DNA of 64,000 nucleotides from NCBI GenBank assembly GCA_036346405.1, contig CM070563.1, positions 28,271,600 through 28,335,599 of the forward strand. Reading direction: 5' to 3'. Under the pieces are notes generated by a model, which was not told the DNA's origin, ran no database searches, and saw only the letters and a list, made by a program, of their open reading frames with translations. Each line of letters opens with the position of its first letter. The first letter of the stretch is position 1. Below are positions 45,071-56,872 of this stretch, piece after piece. The translations under genes were made by a program, and so were the position numbers. Source of the DNA: Phyllostachys edulis. Taxonomy: Eukaryota; Streptophyta; Magnoliopsida; Poales; Poaceae.

Positions 45071-48000
45071 TGTGAGAACTTGGGGTATTTAACTTGTAAT
45101 ACTTAACCATTAAGATGATCCAAGCATTACAAATCAAATATCACGACTCTCGACGTATATGTACTTCCCAAAAGTGCAGTACACATACCCCATACAAAAA
45201 TTTATGCATCAATTCCATTCAACACATAGAATCCAAAGTACAACTAAACGATACAAAGGACATACAATATATAGTTATTACAAAAGGGGCCGACCGGCCA
45301 AATAACAACTAAAGAGTCTTAAATAATAGCGGAAGCAAGGTGCCATAAGATGGCGATAAACAAAAGCCAAGTAGTGTGCCTTAAACCCACAAGGCAACCA
45401 ACCGGGCCACCAACCTAGTCGTCGAAGCCACCGCACAGCTCGCAAAAGTGCATCCCTTGGGGATCCACTTCCTCCTCTGCAACAATTTATTAAGCACAGC
45501 AAATGAGTACAAAAATGTACTCGCAAGACTTACGTGTAGAGTAACAGGCCTATATATTTAGCTACATGCAAGCTTATTTAAGTGGAGGAGGCTCTAGACT
45601 TATTTTCAGCATAAAGCAAGTTTTCATTTGCAATAATGTAATAGATTGAAGGCAGTTTTACAATCTGTTTTATTTGACAAAAACAGCGATAAATGAGTAA
45701 CAAATAATAACAAGACATCCTGGAAGTGACTAACCCAATAGCCACCACAACAATAGCATGAATTCCCCATTCATACCACCCACATCAAGTTTTAATTAAA
45801 TGTTATAGTCTAGTTCTTGCACGACCTTACCAAGCATGTCTATAACCTAGGACGAGGCTATTCGAATAGTTTGAACCCTGCAGGGGTGTACCAATGTACC
45901 CACACGCCAGACCGCCTTTTCGCCACATGATTTAGCACACTTCCTTTGGTATGCCAGCACGGCTAAGTCCTACGAGACATTTCTAATATTGTGCATTAAC
46001 TACGAGTCGCCCACATGGGTGAAACCCTCCGTGAATCGCCCTTGTGTGTGCAGAAGGGGCTCCCACGGAGGACCCACATGTTGTGTCGGGGCATCGGCCC
46101 AGCCGAAGCAACTGCGGATGCCCCTCGAGGTGGAGAACCTTCCCGGAACTCCACCACCACACACCCAATAACACAACACAAGCCATTTCTTTTTCCACAC
46201 AACGCACACAACCACCTGCGACTAGAAGCTAACACACGCCAAAGTACTAAATCAAGAGAGGTCCCATATCCTCCTCATGCGGTTAGCACGCAAAAGCGCT
46301 TGGCTTAGTGACACAAGTAACTCGGTCCTCGGGGATTTAGGCACCATTCCATTCACACCCAACAGATCACACCAACATCCATTGTGCCCAAGTCATGAAA
46401 CAATTTTATTTGCAGTTTTTAGTTTTTGACTTTACAAAGTAACAAAGCACAAGGTGCTGAGCATAATGATAATAATAATTTTGTGTGATCAAGGTTATCG
46501 ACTAAGTCGATAACCGCCCAATTCTACCAATAGCTAAGCATTTCTAAGCATGACGCCGTAAAGACAATAAAAGAGCATAATTAAATCACCGGGCTCTAAT
46601 TCACCAGCGATGTTAATAACTTATGTTTTGTGGCAGGGGATAACAATTTAAGGGCAACCATGCAATAGGAATAGCTACCTCTAATCGGGAAAATAAACTT
46701 TGACACAAAAGCATGCATACATACAATTTGTAAACAAAGTATTAGACTTGAAAGTAATAGGACATTTATGATCAAACTGCTTGCCTTACTGAGGATGATT
46801 ATCTTGCGGCAGAGGGTCACTCGCGCAATCAATAATTTCGTTGGAACCTAGCGAAAGAATCGAAAGCACAATAAGAAGCGAATAAAACCGAAAATACCCA
46901 AAAATTCAACTTCAGCCAAAAATTATGAAAAATTCACAGAAGGTAGAACATGATTTTAGATGAATTTAGCAATAAGAATCAATTTATTTGGATGTTCTAT
47001 GCAAAAGTTACAACAGTTTGAATGTCAGTTTTCCAGAAAATCCAATTTAATTGCTACTGGTTACTGTTCATCCGAATTAATTATTTTGGTGAAACTTTCC
47101 AGAGCAGTGGTGCACTTGAAATTTTTATGGTGGGCAGAGCACCACATGATATGAACAATGGAATTTGATTCACCTCATTTGGAGCTAAGATGAATTTTCT
47201 ATGATTTTTCAAAGTTATGAAAGTAGTACTCAAGTTACATGCAAAATAAGATTTTCAGTAATAGTACCATGCTCACAACCTATTTTACAATAAACTACCC
47301 TAACAGAGGATTCTAACAAAATTGAGTTTACTTTTTTTGGAGTTACAGAGAAATACTTATGCATTTTTGAAGTTAAAGCAATGTTTAGTGCAACAATAAT
47401 ACTAAACCTAAAGTAATTTTGCCAAAAGAGATTTCTGGAACAGTAACATGGTTCAAACCATTTTTATATTAAAGTAAATTTTAAAAGGAAACTAACAAAA
47501 TTTAAATCATCAATTTTGGAGCTAAAATGAATTACTTATGCAATTTTGAAGTTTAACCAATTTTCAGTTCACAAATAAAGCATTTCGGAAATTATATAAA
47601 CATAACATACTTTTTATACTTAGCCTACCCTAGCCATACTCACTGATCAGTGGGGCCAATTAAACAGTGCTATTTTCTATTTAACCAATGGATTTATACG
47701 AACTGACAGGTGGGGTCCACCTGTCATACACATGGCTCATAGAACAGTGTAAAGACTAAGGCTTGTGCACCCAGCCTATGGGTCCACGGACCAAAACAGG
47801 CATCGACTTTTCGGGCTCGCTTGGCCCACCATTACACCAAATCAACACTAAAACCGCGCTTAAGACATCACTTAACTCCTAATGATTGTCTCTGATCTGA
47901 CGGTCGGACAATGCCACATAGAGTGGCGTGCTCATCATGAAGCTTCCCGGCGACTTCGGCGGAAACAGAACGCAGTAGTGCGGCCGGGTGGTCAAGATGG

Positions 48001-49647
48001 GTAGCCCGTCACCTTGCGCACCCGCCGGCACCAACGGCGAGACCGGAGGTGGTCCGACACGGCTTGACGGCGAGGAGGAGGTGGTCTTCGCGGAAACAAG
48101 GTAAAACGCGGAAACGAGACTCCCGCGGCAAACTAGCGCACGCATGGGCAACATGGAGGTTCCAGAGGCTCACCACGATGACCCGGAGGTGGGGAGGCTG
48201 CCGGAGTTGAGTCGGCGACGAGAAACCGAGGCGGCGGCGGCACCTCACCGAGGAGAGCTCAACCAGAGCCAAATAGGTCGGAGCTGGAGGCATGGAGAGG
48301 ATCAGTAGGGTCCATAGATGGTGTGAATGCACAGGATTGGAAGCTAACTCACCAGATCGACAACAGGACGATGAACAGTGGCGTTGGCCGACAAAAGGGG
48401 AAACTCAAATTCACAAGATCCTGTGAACGCATTGTTGGAATTAGATGAGGGGTTTTACTCTTAACACCAAGGGGCACAAGATGACGCACTTAAGCGAGAA
48501 GGGAACTCACCGGAGCACGGGTTGGCACGGCGGCGGCTACGGGAGCGTGCTTTGGAGCAGCAGGGAGCTCCACGGCGGACCAAGGGCTACAAGGTAAGAC
48601 AAAGCTTCATATGAGCAAAAATGGAGACGGTGAAGGACGTAGGTGCTGGGGGACAAATCGGTGGGAGCTTTACCTGCGAGGAACGCGCACCCGAGCTTCC
48701 CTCTCCTCAGCCATCGAGAGGAGAAGTGAGCGAATTGGAGGGGGAAGAGGGGTTTAAAGGGAAGGGGACGGAGGAAGAGGCGGCAAGCGGAGATGCACCC
48801 GGATAGGTCAACGAGGGGGCGTGAACGGGCGTGACTGGCGGGGACGGGCACGCAGCGAGCAGGCGGGCGCGTGGCGCTGAGTTTTACTGTGGCGCCAGAG
48901 GTAGAAGACGGGACTGACAGGTGGGTCCCGTGTCGCAGCGACACAACCGCGGGCGTGAGTTCGAGCGAGAGGAGTCGATGCGAGCCGTTGGATCGCGATC
49001 AAACGATTGACGTCGCGCGAGAGTTTACCAAACTGACCGAAGCGGTACGCGATTGCGGCCGTCGATAATCCATCGGATGGTTGCATGTGACGTGCGGGTT
49101 AGATGGTTGGGCTGAGCCAAGTCGGCTCGGGTCGGAGCCCAAGTCGGAGTCTGGTCCGAGCCCGATGAACAGTGAATTCAGATTTTGGGGAAAATAAGGC
49201 TGAGGTGAATTGGGGAATTTTTAGAGATAGCTCTGAAGCTCCAAAAATTCTGAAATTTTTATGGAAGCTTTCTGGAAATTCTTATGCACTGAATTGTTCT
49301 CCATAAAATTCACAAGTTGCTGCCCAAGGGGTTTGACCAGAGTTCAAACTGGTTTGACTTGCTCTTTTGAAATAGCAAATAAAATCTAAAAATTATGAGA
49401 TTTTTTAGAGAGGTTAATAGGATGATCTAGATGATAGGAAAAATATTTCCAGAGGATTATCACAAGACTTGATCATGGAGTTTTTAAGGACAACAACTTC
49501 CATCAATAGAAACATTGATCTTTGACAAAAGGAATTACTAGGGGAAAATTTCTAGAAAATTTCAAATGACATCATGAGGCATCAAAAGTTTTAATTTATC
49601 CTCATTTTATTACATTTGAAACACATACCATTGTTTGGGATGTTACA
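45071..49647 (-). mobile_element. 4.6-kb solo LTR inserted in the G2 LTR
   Basis: On the minus strand it starts TGTAACATCCCAAACAATGG (49647) and ends AAGTTCTCACA (45071), so TG...CA. The 5-bp TSD GCCGA is perfect (45066-45070 and 49648-49652), and the interrupted LTR reads straight on after it. At 4577 bp it is unusually long for an LTR. The layout matches the neighbours: AT-rich U3, GC-rich block 47930-49130, then AT-rich U5 with the CTGCAGGGGTGTACCAATG block (45878). There is no gag, pol, primer-binding site or polypurine tract, so it is a solo LTR and not a small element. Confidence 0.93.
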
Positions 49648-49652
49648 GCCGA

Positions 49653-50130
49653 AGCCCAGCTCCATCTTTCCTTTGGCCCAAACCGTGCACATGAGTGAGC
49701 CGAGTAGGCCACTTCCTCCTTTCCTAGCGCAAGCCCAACCAGCCATTTTTCTTGGCCCGCGTCTCCTTTTCCTCTCACATGAAAGCACCAGCAGCCGCTT
49801 GCCATTTTTCTTCCACACGTGAGTTAGCCCAACCATTCCTTTGGCCCACTTCCATTTTTGTTTCCTTGGCCCGCTACGCCATTTGTTTTGCCCCGGCCGA
49901 AGCCCTAGCAGCCCAACATCTTGGTGAGCCGCTTCTTTCCTTTGTGCATGAGCCGACCCGAGCAACCAGCTCTTTTCCTTTTTATTTCTTTGGTTCACTG
50001 TCGTGTGGGCCACCTTTGCCAGCTTATGTCGTCTTCAACTTGGAACCGTGTCCCGTGTCCGAAGCTAGCACGCCTTGCGCCGCTGGCTTCTTGTGGAACT
50101 CCTCTCCCAAGCCTTCATAAGGGTAGCCCT
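49653..50130 (+). mobile_element. 3' LTR of G2, second part
   Basis: It continues the LTR cut at 45070, after the TSD, with GAAGCCCAGCTCC and a GC-rich region repeating TTGGCCC and GCCCAACCAGCC. Homology to the other LTRs fades by about 50130, so the right limit is approximate. Confidence 0.65.
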
Positions 50131-51124
50131 CTGCGTCAACTTCTTCGCTTCTCTTCTAATGAGGACATCAAACCTAAGGATGCAACCACTGCTTCGACTC
50201 GCTGCACTACATCCCCTACTTCAACAACATCTTCTCCAATAGGACTTTCGGCTAATGCAATGCCATATTACCGAATTGGATCAGCTACATCTACATGCCA
50301 TGGTGCTACGTCTACATGCCATGGTACTACGTCTACATGTCATGGTGCTACTGCATGTGCCAAGCAAGAGTTTAAGCTGGATACGTTTTGGAATCCAGTT
50401 CGGCCTCCGGAGATAGCACCAACTTCAAACATGCATAACTTTCACATACGGAGTCTGTTGGAGGTCCACGAGTACTTGACGGAAAGCTTATTTCATCCTC
50501 TTTCCAACGGATCCAGCCTCACCTCTAAATTCCTTCTGTGTACATCGAAATCACCAAAAGAAGATATCGTATCACCTGTTTGGGCCAATTTGGGCTTTGT
50601 AATCGTACTCAACTTGGCCCATATGCCGGCGGGCCACCTAGGGGGGTGTTTACTATTCACTTGAATTGTAAACATGATTAGTCCCACCCCCTTAGTTCTT
50701 TTAGATTTGTGGCTCCTCATCCCCTATTTAGGGAGGCCGCACCCCCTCTAGTTTCCTTGGATTTTGTTTATGTTTAGTTTGCCTTCGTTGCAACTTGTAT
50801 CTTTCACGTGTGTCGACTAGACCACCCAATTAAGATCCTTATTCAGAATCCCAACTCAATTCAATATTTCAATTCCTATTTGCAATTTCAGATTGTTTTA
50901 TCTTGTTCTTGCGTGCTTCTTCGGTGTATGCAGGAATCGACCTTCGTGGTCAGGTCATCTGGGTATTCGTGCACAGTTGATAACAACTTGTCGAGCAGTT
51001 CAGCGATTGCGTGGTTTTGAGCCTTGCGTGTTCGTAGCCAGGATCGTGAGAGTTGAGTGACTACTACCGAACTTACTGTCTCATCGAAAGATCGGGCCAA
51101 AACAAGGACCTTCGGGTTCATCAT
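50131..51124. other. Retrotransposon-like DNA of unclear family
   Basis: It contains a 21-bp minisatellite (50286-50352; TCTACATGCCATGGTGCTACG three times). It ends in sequence such as ATGCAGGAATCGACCTTCGT, GGTCAGGTCATCTGGGTATT and CATCGAAAGATCGGGCCAAA, which has the feel of an LTR leader. The frame at 49921-50664 crosses several elements and is not a gene. The right end is cut by CACTA element 3; beyond it the same sequence seems to resume at 52334. Confidence 0.45.
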
Positions 51125-51127
51125 CTT

Positions 51128-52330
51128 CCACTACTACACACAGTCTCATCACAGACGGTTCGGAACCGTCATCACAGACGGTTTTTCGAACCATCTGAAA
51201 AAGTTCATTTGTGATAACAGGCGTTATCACAGACGGTTCAAAACCGCTCAGGATACGATATCACGCACGGTTGAAGTAGAACCGCTCGGATAGAATTATC
51301 ACGCACGGTTTTACTTCAACCGCTCGTGATAGTATATTTTCTGAGCGGTGCTCAACAAGAACCGCTCGTGATAGTAATTATAGCTTGTAGGTGGCCACGG
51401 CGGCCTTCCCCTTGGCTGTCCGCCTCTCTGCCTCTTCGCTGCCTCCGCCGCCTTGGCCGAGATCCCGTCATTGTGCTCCTCAATGTAGGAGATGGAGGAG
51501 TTGATGAGGAGGAGCACGATGATGCCGACGGTCTGCGCGGTCTGGCAGGCGGTGGTCGTCGTTGGCCATCACGATGGCCATGATGGCTGCCACCTCCATC
51601 ACCCACGACAGAGGGTTCCACATGAACCCCAAGAACTTGAGGATCTCGCTCTCCTGTGCACGCACGCAAGAACCATGCCACCGTTGTTACAACATTACAT
51701 AAAAGCAAAGCTCGCAGACTAATCTAATTAGTCAAAACACACGAGATTAAAAGCTGAAAACCCAACGGAATTAAAGATGATAGAATCGAAACTACTAACC
51801 TTCTTTTCTTCGAGCTTGTTGGGGCGAAGGCGGCGATCTTGGCGCTGGGAGGACCGGCTTTATATAGACTCTCGCTACTCCGTGCACACATTCAAAATTT
51901 TGAACTCCCGTGCTAGAATCACATATCACGACGGCCAGATCACCAACCGTTTGTGATACTGGACATTATCACAAACGATTTTTTAATAGAACCGTCTGTA
52001 ATACTATCACAAACGGTTCTTTAATAGAACCGCTCGTGATAATCGAGATTATCACAAATGGTTTTTTAATAGAACTGCTCGTGATACTATCACATACGGT
52101 TCTTTAATAGAGCCGCTTGTGATATCAGAGATTATCACAAACGGTTTTTAATAGAACTGCTTAGATACTATCACAAACGGTTCTTTACTAGAACCATCTC
52201 AGGATATTGAGTATCCTGCACGGTTTGTAATACAAACCATCTCGTGATAGGCAAGCGATGACCCAACACAGATGGTTCTATTTTAACCGTCTGTGATGAG
52301 GCGTCTACTATTGCCTATTTTCTAGTAGTG
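51128..52330. mobile_element. CACTA element 3, sister of CACTA 1
   Basis: The left end CACTACTACACACAGTC and right end TTTTCTAGTAGTG are flanked by the 3-bp TSD TTC (51125-51127, 52331-52333). The ends are arrays of inverted ACAGACGGTT-like motifs, more decayed than in CACTA-1 (GAGCGG forms). The core holds the same H+-ATPase/PRP18 fusion as CACTA-1, so the two descend from one chimeric parent. Confidence 0.92.
51382..51845 (-). pseudogene. Captured H+-ATPase / PRP18 fusion, second copy
   Basis: Upstream piece 51800-51845 (FxPNKLEEKK then donor AAG|GTTAGT). Intron 51654-51799 (146 bp). Downstream piece 51434-51653 with ESEILKFLGFMWNPLSWVME and VAAIMAIVMAN, then frame damage where CACTA-1 has PSDW. 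The INSSISYIEEHN stretch is still readable in another frame. The PRP18 scrap EAERRTAKGKAAVATYKL occupies 51382-51433. The exon-intron-exon layout and fusion point equal those in CACTA-1 (34062-34522), but a few base losses have broken the frame. Confidence 0.83.
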
Positions 52331-52333
52331 TTC

Positions 52334-52678
52334 GCTCGTCCGAAAGCCTAAAAGCCCCTCCCCGATTTCGATTTCTTTGTGCCGGATTTCGTCAAGAGTT
52401 GAGCGCCACCGAAATTGCTTCAACGTCGAAGATCGTCGTCCACTAGGCTTCTCCAGCCGTGATTCCGCCACCCTTGGGACCGCATCATCATGAGTTTCAC
52501 CGTGCTTCCACCATCTGCGGCCAAGAATCATCAAATCGTCATTTTGTCGACAACCGTGGAGCACGCAACTGCCAAGGTCACCGCCACCATCATCTCACTG
52601 CTGCTGGAGCCGAGCCAACACCACCTAGGGCACCGTGGTGTTTCCAAGATTCTATTTTGGTAATTCACCGAGCCTCCA
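52334..52678 (+). other. Region before the G3 pol, no certain gene
   Basis: GC-rich, reading on from before CACTA-3. It may be the rest of a retrotransposon leader or of G3 gag, but I found no capsid core or CCHC knuckle in any frame. Confidence 0.4.
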
Positions 52679-55600
52679 GTGCCTCCGATCATCCCCGCCG
52701 TCGCAAGTTCTATTGCCAGCCATGTCTTCTCTGCCTCCCCTTCAGTTCTATCTCTGCTGATGTGGCCTCCACTTCATCGCCAAATCAGTGGCCACATCAC
52801 CCCTTTTTGCTTACATGGCGTCCATGTCAACACCCATGTTCTTTTTGATTCCGGAGCTTCTCTTTCGTTTGTCTCTTCTAAATTTGTGGGTAATAATGGG
52901 TTATCTATATCTCCTCTAGTAAACCCTATGTTGATCCACTCTCCGGGCTCTGAAATGAGGACTAGTTCCTTATGCCCAAATCTATCCTTAGAAATCTTGG
53001 GAGTTTCCTTCTCTGTAGACCTTATAGTCCTACACTCCCAAGGGTTAGATGTGATTCTTGGAATGGACTGGTTAGCTAAGAATCAAGGTCAGATTAATTG
53101 TGCCAAAAAGTCTATTGTGCTCACCAATGAAAAAGGGATACAAGTTGAATTCAGCCCTGAGACCTCTCTTAAAGGAGTTCCTAGCCTGGCCTCTTTGAGA
53201 GAAGTGAAGCTTGAAGACCTCTCTGTGGTGAGGGAGTATCCAGATGTGTTTCCTAGTGAACTACCGGGAATGCCTCCAGATAGGGACCTAGAGTTTGTTA
53301 TTAACTTGGTTTCTAGGACAGCACCCATCTCCAAGAGACCCTACAGATTGCCAGTTAATGACCTTGTTGAGTTGAAGCAACAAATCGAAGAAATGCAAAG
53401 CAAAGGATTTGTTAGGCCGAGTTCCTTTCCTTGGGGAGCTCCAGTGATCTTTGTAGCAAAGAAAGATGGCGCCCAACGCATGTGTGTAGATTATAGAGCT
53501 CTCAACAATGTCACTATCAAGAATAAGTACCCTTTGCCCAGGATCGATGACTTGTTTGATCAACTAAAAGAAGCAGCAGTTTTCTCCAAGATTGATTTGA
53601 GGTCAGGTTATCACCAATTGAAGATCCGACAAGAGGACATCCCAAAGACAGCTTTCTCAACTCAATATGGACTCTATGAGTTCGCAGTCATGTCTTTTGG
53701 ATTGACCAATGCTCCCGCATACTTTATGAATTTGATGAATAAGGTATTTATAGAGTACTTGGATAAGTTTGTCATTGTCTTCATTGATGACATTCTTGTA
53801 TACTCTAAAAATAAAGAAGAGCATGAAGACCATCTTCGGTTGGTCCTAGACAAGCTCAGAGACCACTAGCTCTATGCAAAATTTGAGAAATGTGACTTTT
53901 GGTTGAAAGAGGTTACCTTTTTGGGTCATGTAATGTCAGCTGCAGGTGTAGTAGTCAACCCTAGCAAGGTTCAGGATCTGCTGAATTGGAAGTCCCCCAA
54001 ATCAGTGCCCCAAATTAGAAGTTTTCTTGGCATGGCAGGGTATTATCGTCGGTTTATTGAAGGTTTTTCCAAGATAGCAAGGCCTCTTACTCAGTTGCTC
54101 AAGAAGGAAAACAAATATGTTTGGACCTCAGCATGTGAGCAAAGTTTTCAAGAATTGAAGAAAAGATTGACCTCTGCCCAAAGGTTGATTTTGCCGATAT
54201 TCAAAAGATTTTGAAGTCTTTTGCGATGCCTCTAGGCAGGGCCTTGGTTGTGTCTTGATGCAAGAAGGAAGAGTGGTAGCTTATGCTTCTCGGCAATTGA
54301 AACCCCATGAAGCCAACTACCCCACTCATGATTTGAATTTAGCTGCCGTAGTGCATACCCTAAAGATTTGGCGCCATTACCTTATTGGTAATCGCTGCGA
54401 GGTCTTTACAGACCATAAGAGTTTAAAATACATCTTTACCCAATCAGACCTTAACCTTAGACAAAGAAGATGGTTGGAGCTTATAAAAGACTATGATCTT
54501 GGAATTCACTATCACCCAGGCAAGGCAAATGTGGTAGCTGATGCCTTGAGCCGCAAGAGTTATTGTAGCACCATGTTGGTCCGAGAAAACCAGCCCAAGT
54601 TGTATGAAGAAATGAGACATCTAAACTTGAAAATTGTCAATCAAGGTTGTATACATGTTCTTGAAGTCCAACCTGCTGTCCAGAAACAAATATGAGAGAT
54701 GCAAGCTCAAGATAAAGACCTCCAAGAGATCAAAGAAAACTTGAAAAGAGGCAAAGCTCCTGGTTTCTTAGAAGATGACCAGGGAGCTCTTTGGTTTGGC
54801 AACAGACTTTGTGTGCCGGACTGTCAAGAAATAAAGCAGTTGCTACTTAAGGAAGCTCATGAGTCTCATTACTCCATTCATCCAGGGAGCACCAAGATGT
54901 ACCAAGATCTCAAAGAGAAATATTGGTGGGTCAACATGAAGAGAGAAATAGCTAAGTTTGTGGCACAATGTGATATTTGCCAAAGAGTCAAGGCTGAACA
55001 CCAAAGACCTGCTGGATTGCTGCAGCCATTGCCCATTCCCGAGTGGAAATGGGAACAAATCGGCATGGACTTTATCACTGGTTTGCCTAGGACCCAATCG
55101 GGCTATGACTCTATTTGGGTTGGTGTTGATCGTTTGACCAAAGTGGCACACTTTATCTCTGTCAAGACTACTTTCAGGAGCAGCAAATTGGCAGAGCTAT
55201 ATATGGCCCGAATTGTCTGTCTACATGGTGTACCCAAGAGAATAGTATCCGATAGGCCTCAAGGTTTTGGGAGAGTTTGCATGAAGCTTTGGGAACAAGA
55301 CTCGATTTCAGCACAATATACCATCCTCAAACCGATGAGCAGACAGAGCGTGTGAATCAAGTTCTTGAAGATATGCTTAGAGCTTGTGCTTTAGACTATG
55401 GGAAAAGTTGGGACAAAAAACTTCCTTATGCTGAGTTCTCCTACAACAATAGCTACCAAGCTAGCTTAAAGATGTCCCCATTTGAAGCTCTGTATGGAAG
55501 GTGGTGTAGAACTCCTCTTCTTTGGGATCAAGTGGGTGAGCGCCAATTCTTTGATCCCGAGATAATCAAAGAGGCTGAAGAAAAAAGTGAAGCTCATAAG

Positions 55601-56102
55601 AGAACGCTTGAGGGTGGCTCAGTCCCGGCAAAAGAGCTATGCTGATACCCGTCGCCGAGACTTGTCCTTTGAAGTGGGAGACTTTGTGTACCTTAGGGTA
55701 ACTCCACTCCGGGGAGTTAGGAGGTTTCGAGCTAAAGGGAAGCTAGCACCAAGATTTGTCGGACCATACAAGATATTAGCGAGACAAGGCGAAGTTTCTT
55801 ATAAGCTATAGCTACCAATCTCTTTGTCAGCAGTGCATAATGTATTCCATGTGTCATAGTTAAGGAAATGCCTTCGCGTGCCTGAAGATCACACCCTCCT
55901 AGAGAGCATTGATTTTCAAGAAGACCTCACTTATGTGGAGCAGCCAATTAAAATTCTAGATGTCGCGGAGCGTGTTACTAGGAGCAAGATCATTCGAACA
56001 TACACAGTGCAGTGGAGCCACCACCCAGAAAGTGAAGCCACATGGGAAAAAGAAGAAGACCTCCAGGCCAACTATCCCTATATCCCTGTTGGCCAAGCTT
56101 GA
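52679..56102 (+). pseudogene. G3 gypsy pol: protease, RT, RNase H, integrase, chromodomain-like tail
   Basis: Protease: VLFDSGASLSFVSSKF near 52840. RT: KKDGAQRMCVDYRALNNVT, FSKIDLRSGYHQLKI, and active site FIDDILVYSK at 53780. RNase H: DHKSLKYIFTQSDLN and HYHPGKANVVADALSRK (54410-54560). Integrase: HESHYSIHPGSTKMYQ, CDICQRVKAEHQRPAG, MDFITGLPRTQSGYDSIWV, RIVSDR, YHPQTDEQTERVNQV, YNNSYQASLKMSPFEALYG (54850-55500), then YLRVTPLRGVRRF, GKLAPRFVGPYKIL. The tail VTRSKIIRTYTVQWSHHPES and EATWEKEEDLQANYPYI resembles a chromodomain, pointing to the Tekay/Del chromoviruses. Damage: TAG at 53867 (Gln), two base losses near 54193-54208, TGA at 54693 (Arg), a small deletion near 55255, a frameshift near 55590, and TAGs at 55809 and 55857 (Gln). 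It is better preserved than G1. No gag is seen upstream. Confidence 0.94.
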
Positions 56103-56872
56103 ATCTTGGTCGAGATCCCTTAAAGCGTGTTTGTAACACCCTGATTTTAGAGCCTTTTTGAAAATTTTAAAATAAAGAGAACCATTTTGTTTTGATGAGA
56201 ATTCAAAGCTTAACTTGAGAATTTCAGAATGGATTTCAATTGACTAAACCAAACTTAACTAAAGACTCTCTATTGGTCTGTTGGATTTGTTGGAGTTTTG
56301 GTGATCTCTCCCTTTCTGTGCTTGTTTTGTTCAACTTTGGTCCAGACCTCCTTAAGACTAGACCACCTTCTTTGAGTATTCTCTAGCTTAGACCTTCCCA
56401 GGTCTAAACCTCCCTCATGTTCATTTGAACTGCCTCTCTGTTCTGTTGGAAACCCTCTATGTCTATTTGGACCTTCCCGTGTCCTTTAGGACCTCCCACT
56501 CGTTCATTTGGACCACCTCTAGGTTCACTTGGACCTCCCTCACGTCCGTTCGAGCCTTCCGCTTGATCTAGACCTCTATCGCTTGTGTACCGTTCGATTT
56601 GCGTTGGACGGTTTGATCTTGTTGGGACGTTCGGATGGTCCGAACCCCCACCCTCTCTGAGCCCTCAGATCTTTGCTGGATGGTCCGATCTGCAGAGGCG
56701 TTCGGCCGATCCAAACGTCCCAACCATTTTGGACCGCCCGATCTAGTTCAATGGCTGAGATCTAGCGTTAGCTCTGGATGGTTCGAACAACCCAATCACT
56801 TTGGTCCGTTCGATTGAAATCCAATGTCTCCCGCTTCTCCTACTTCTTATCTCGCTATCGCTCACCTCCCTT

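Noticed and set aside
50286..50352. Coding repeat of Thr-Ser-Thr-Cys-His-Gly in the 247-residue frame at 49921-50664
   Set aside because: A 21-bp minisatellite; the frame spans the end of one LTR and unrelated sequence.
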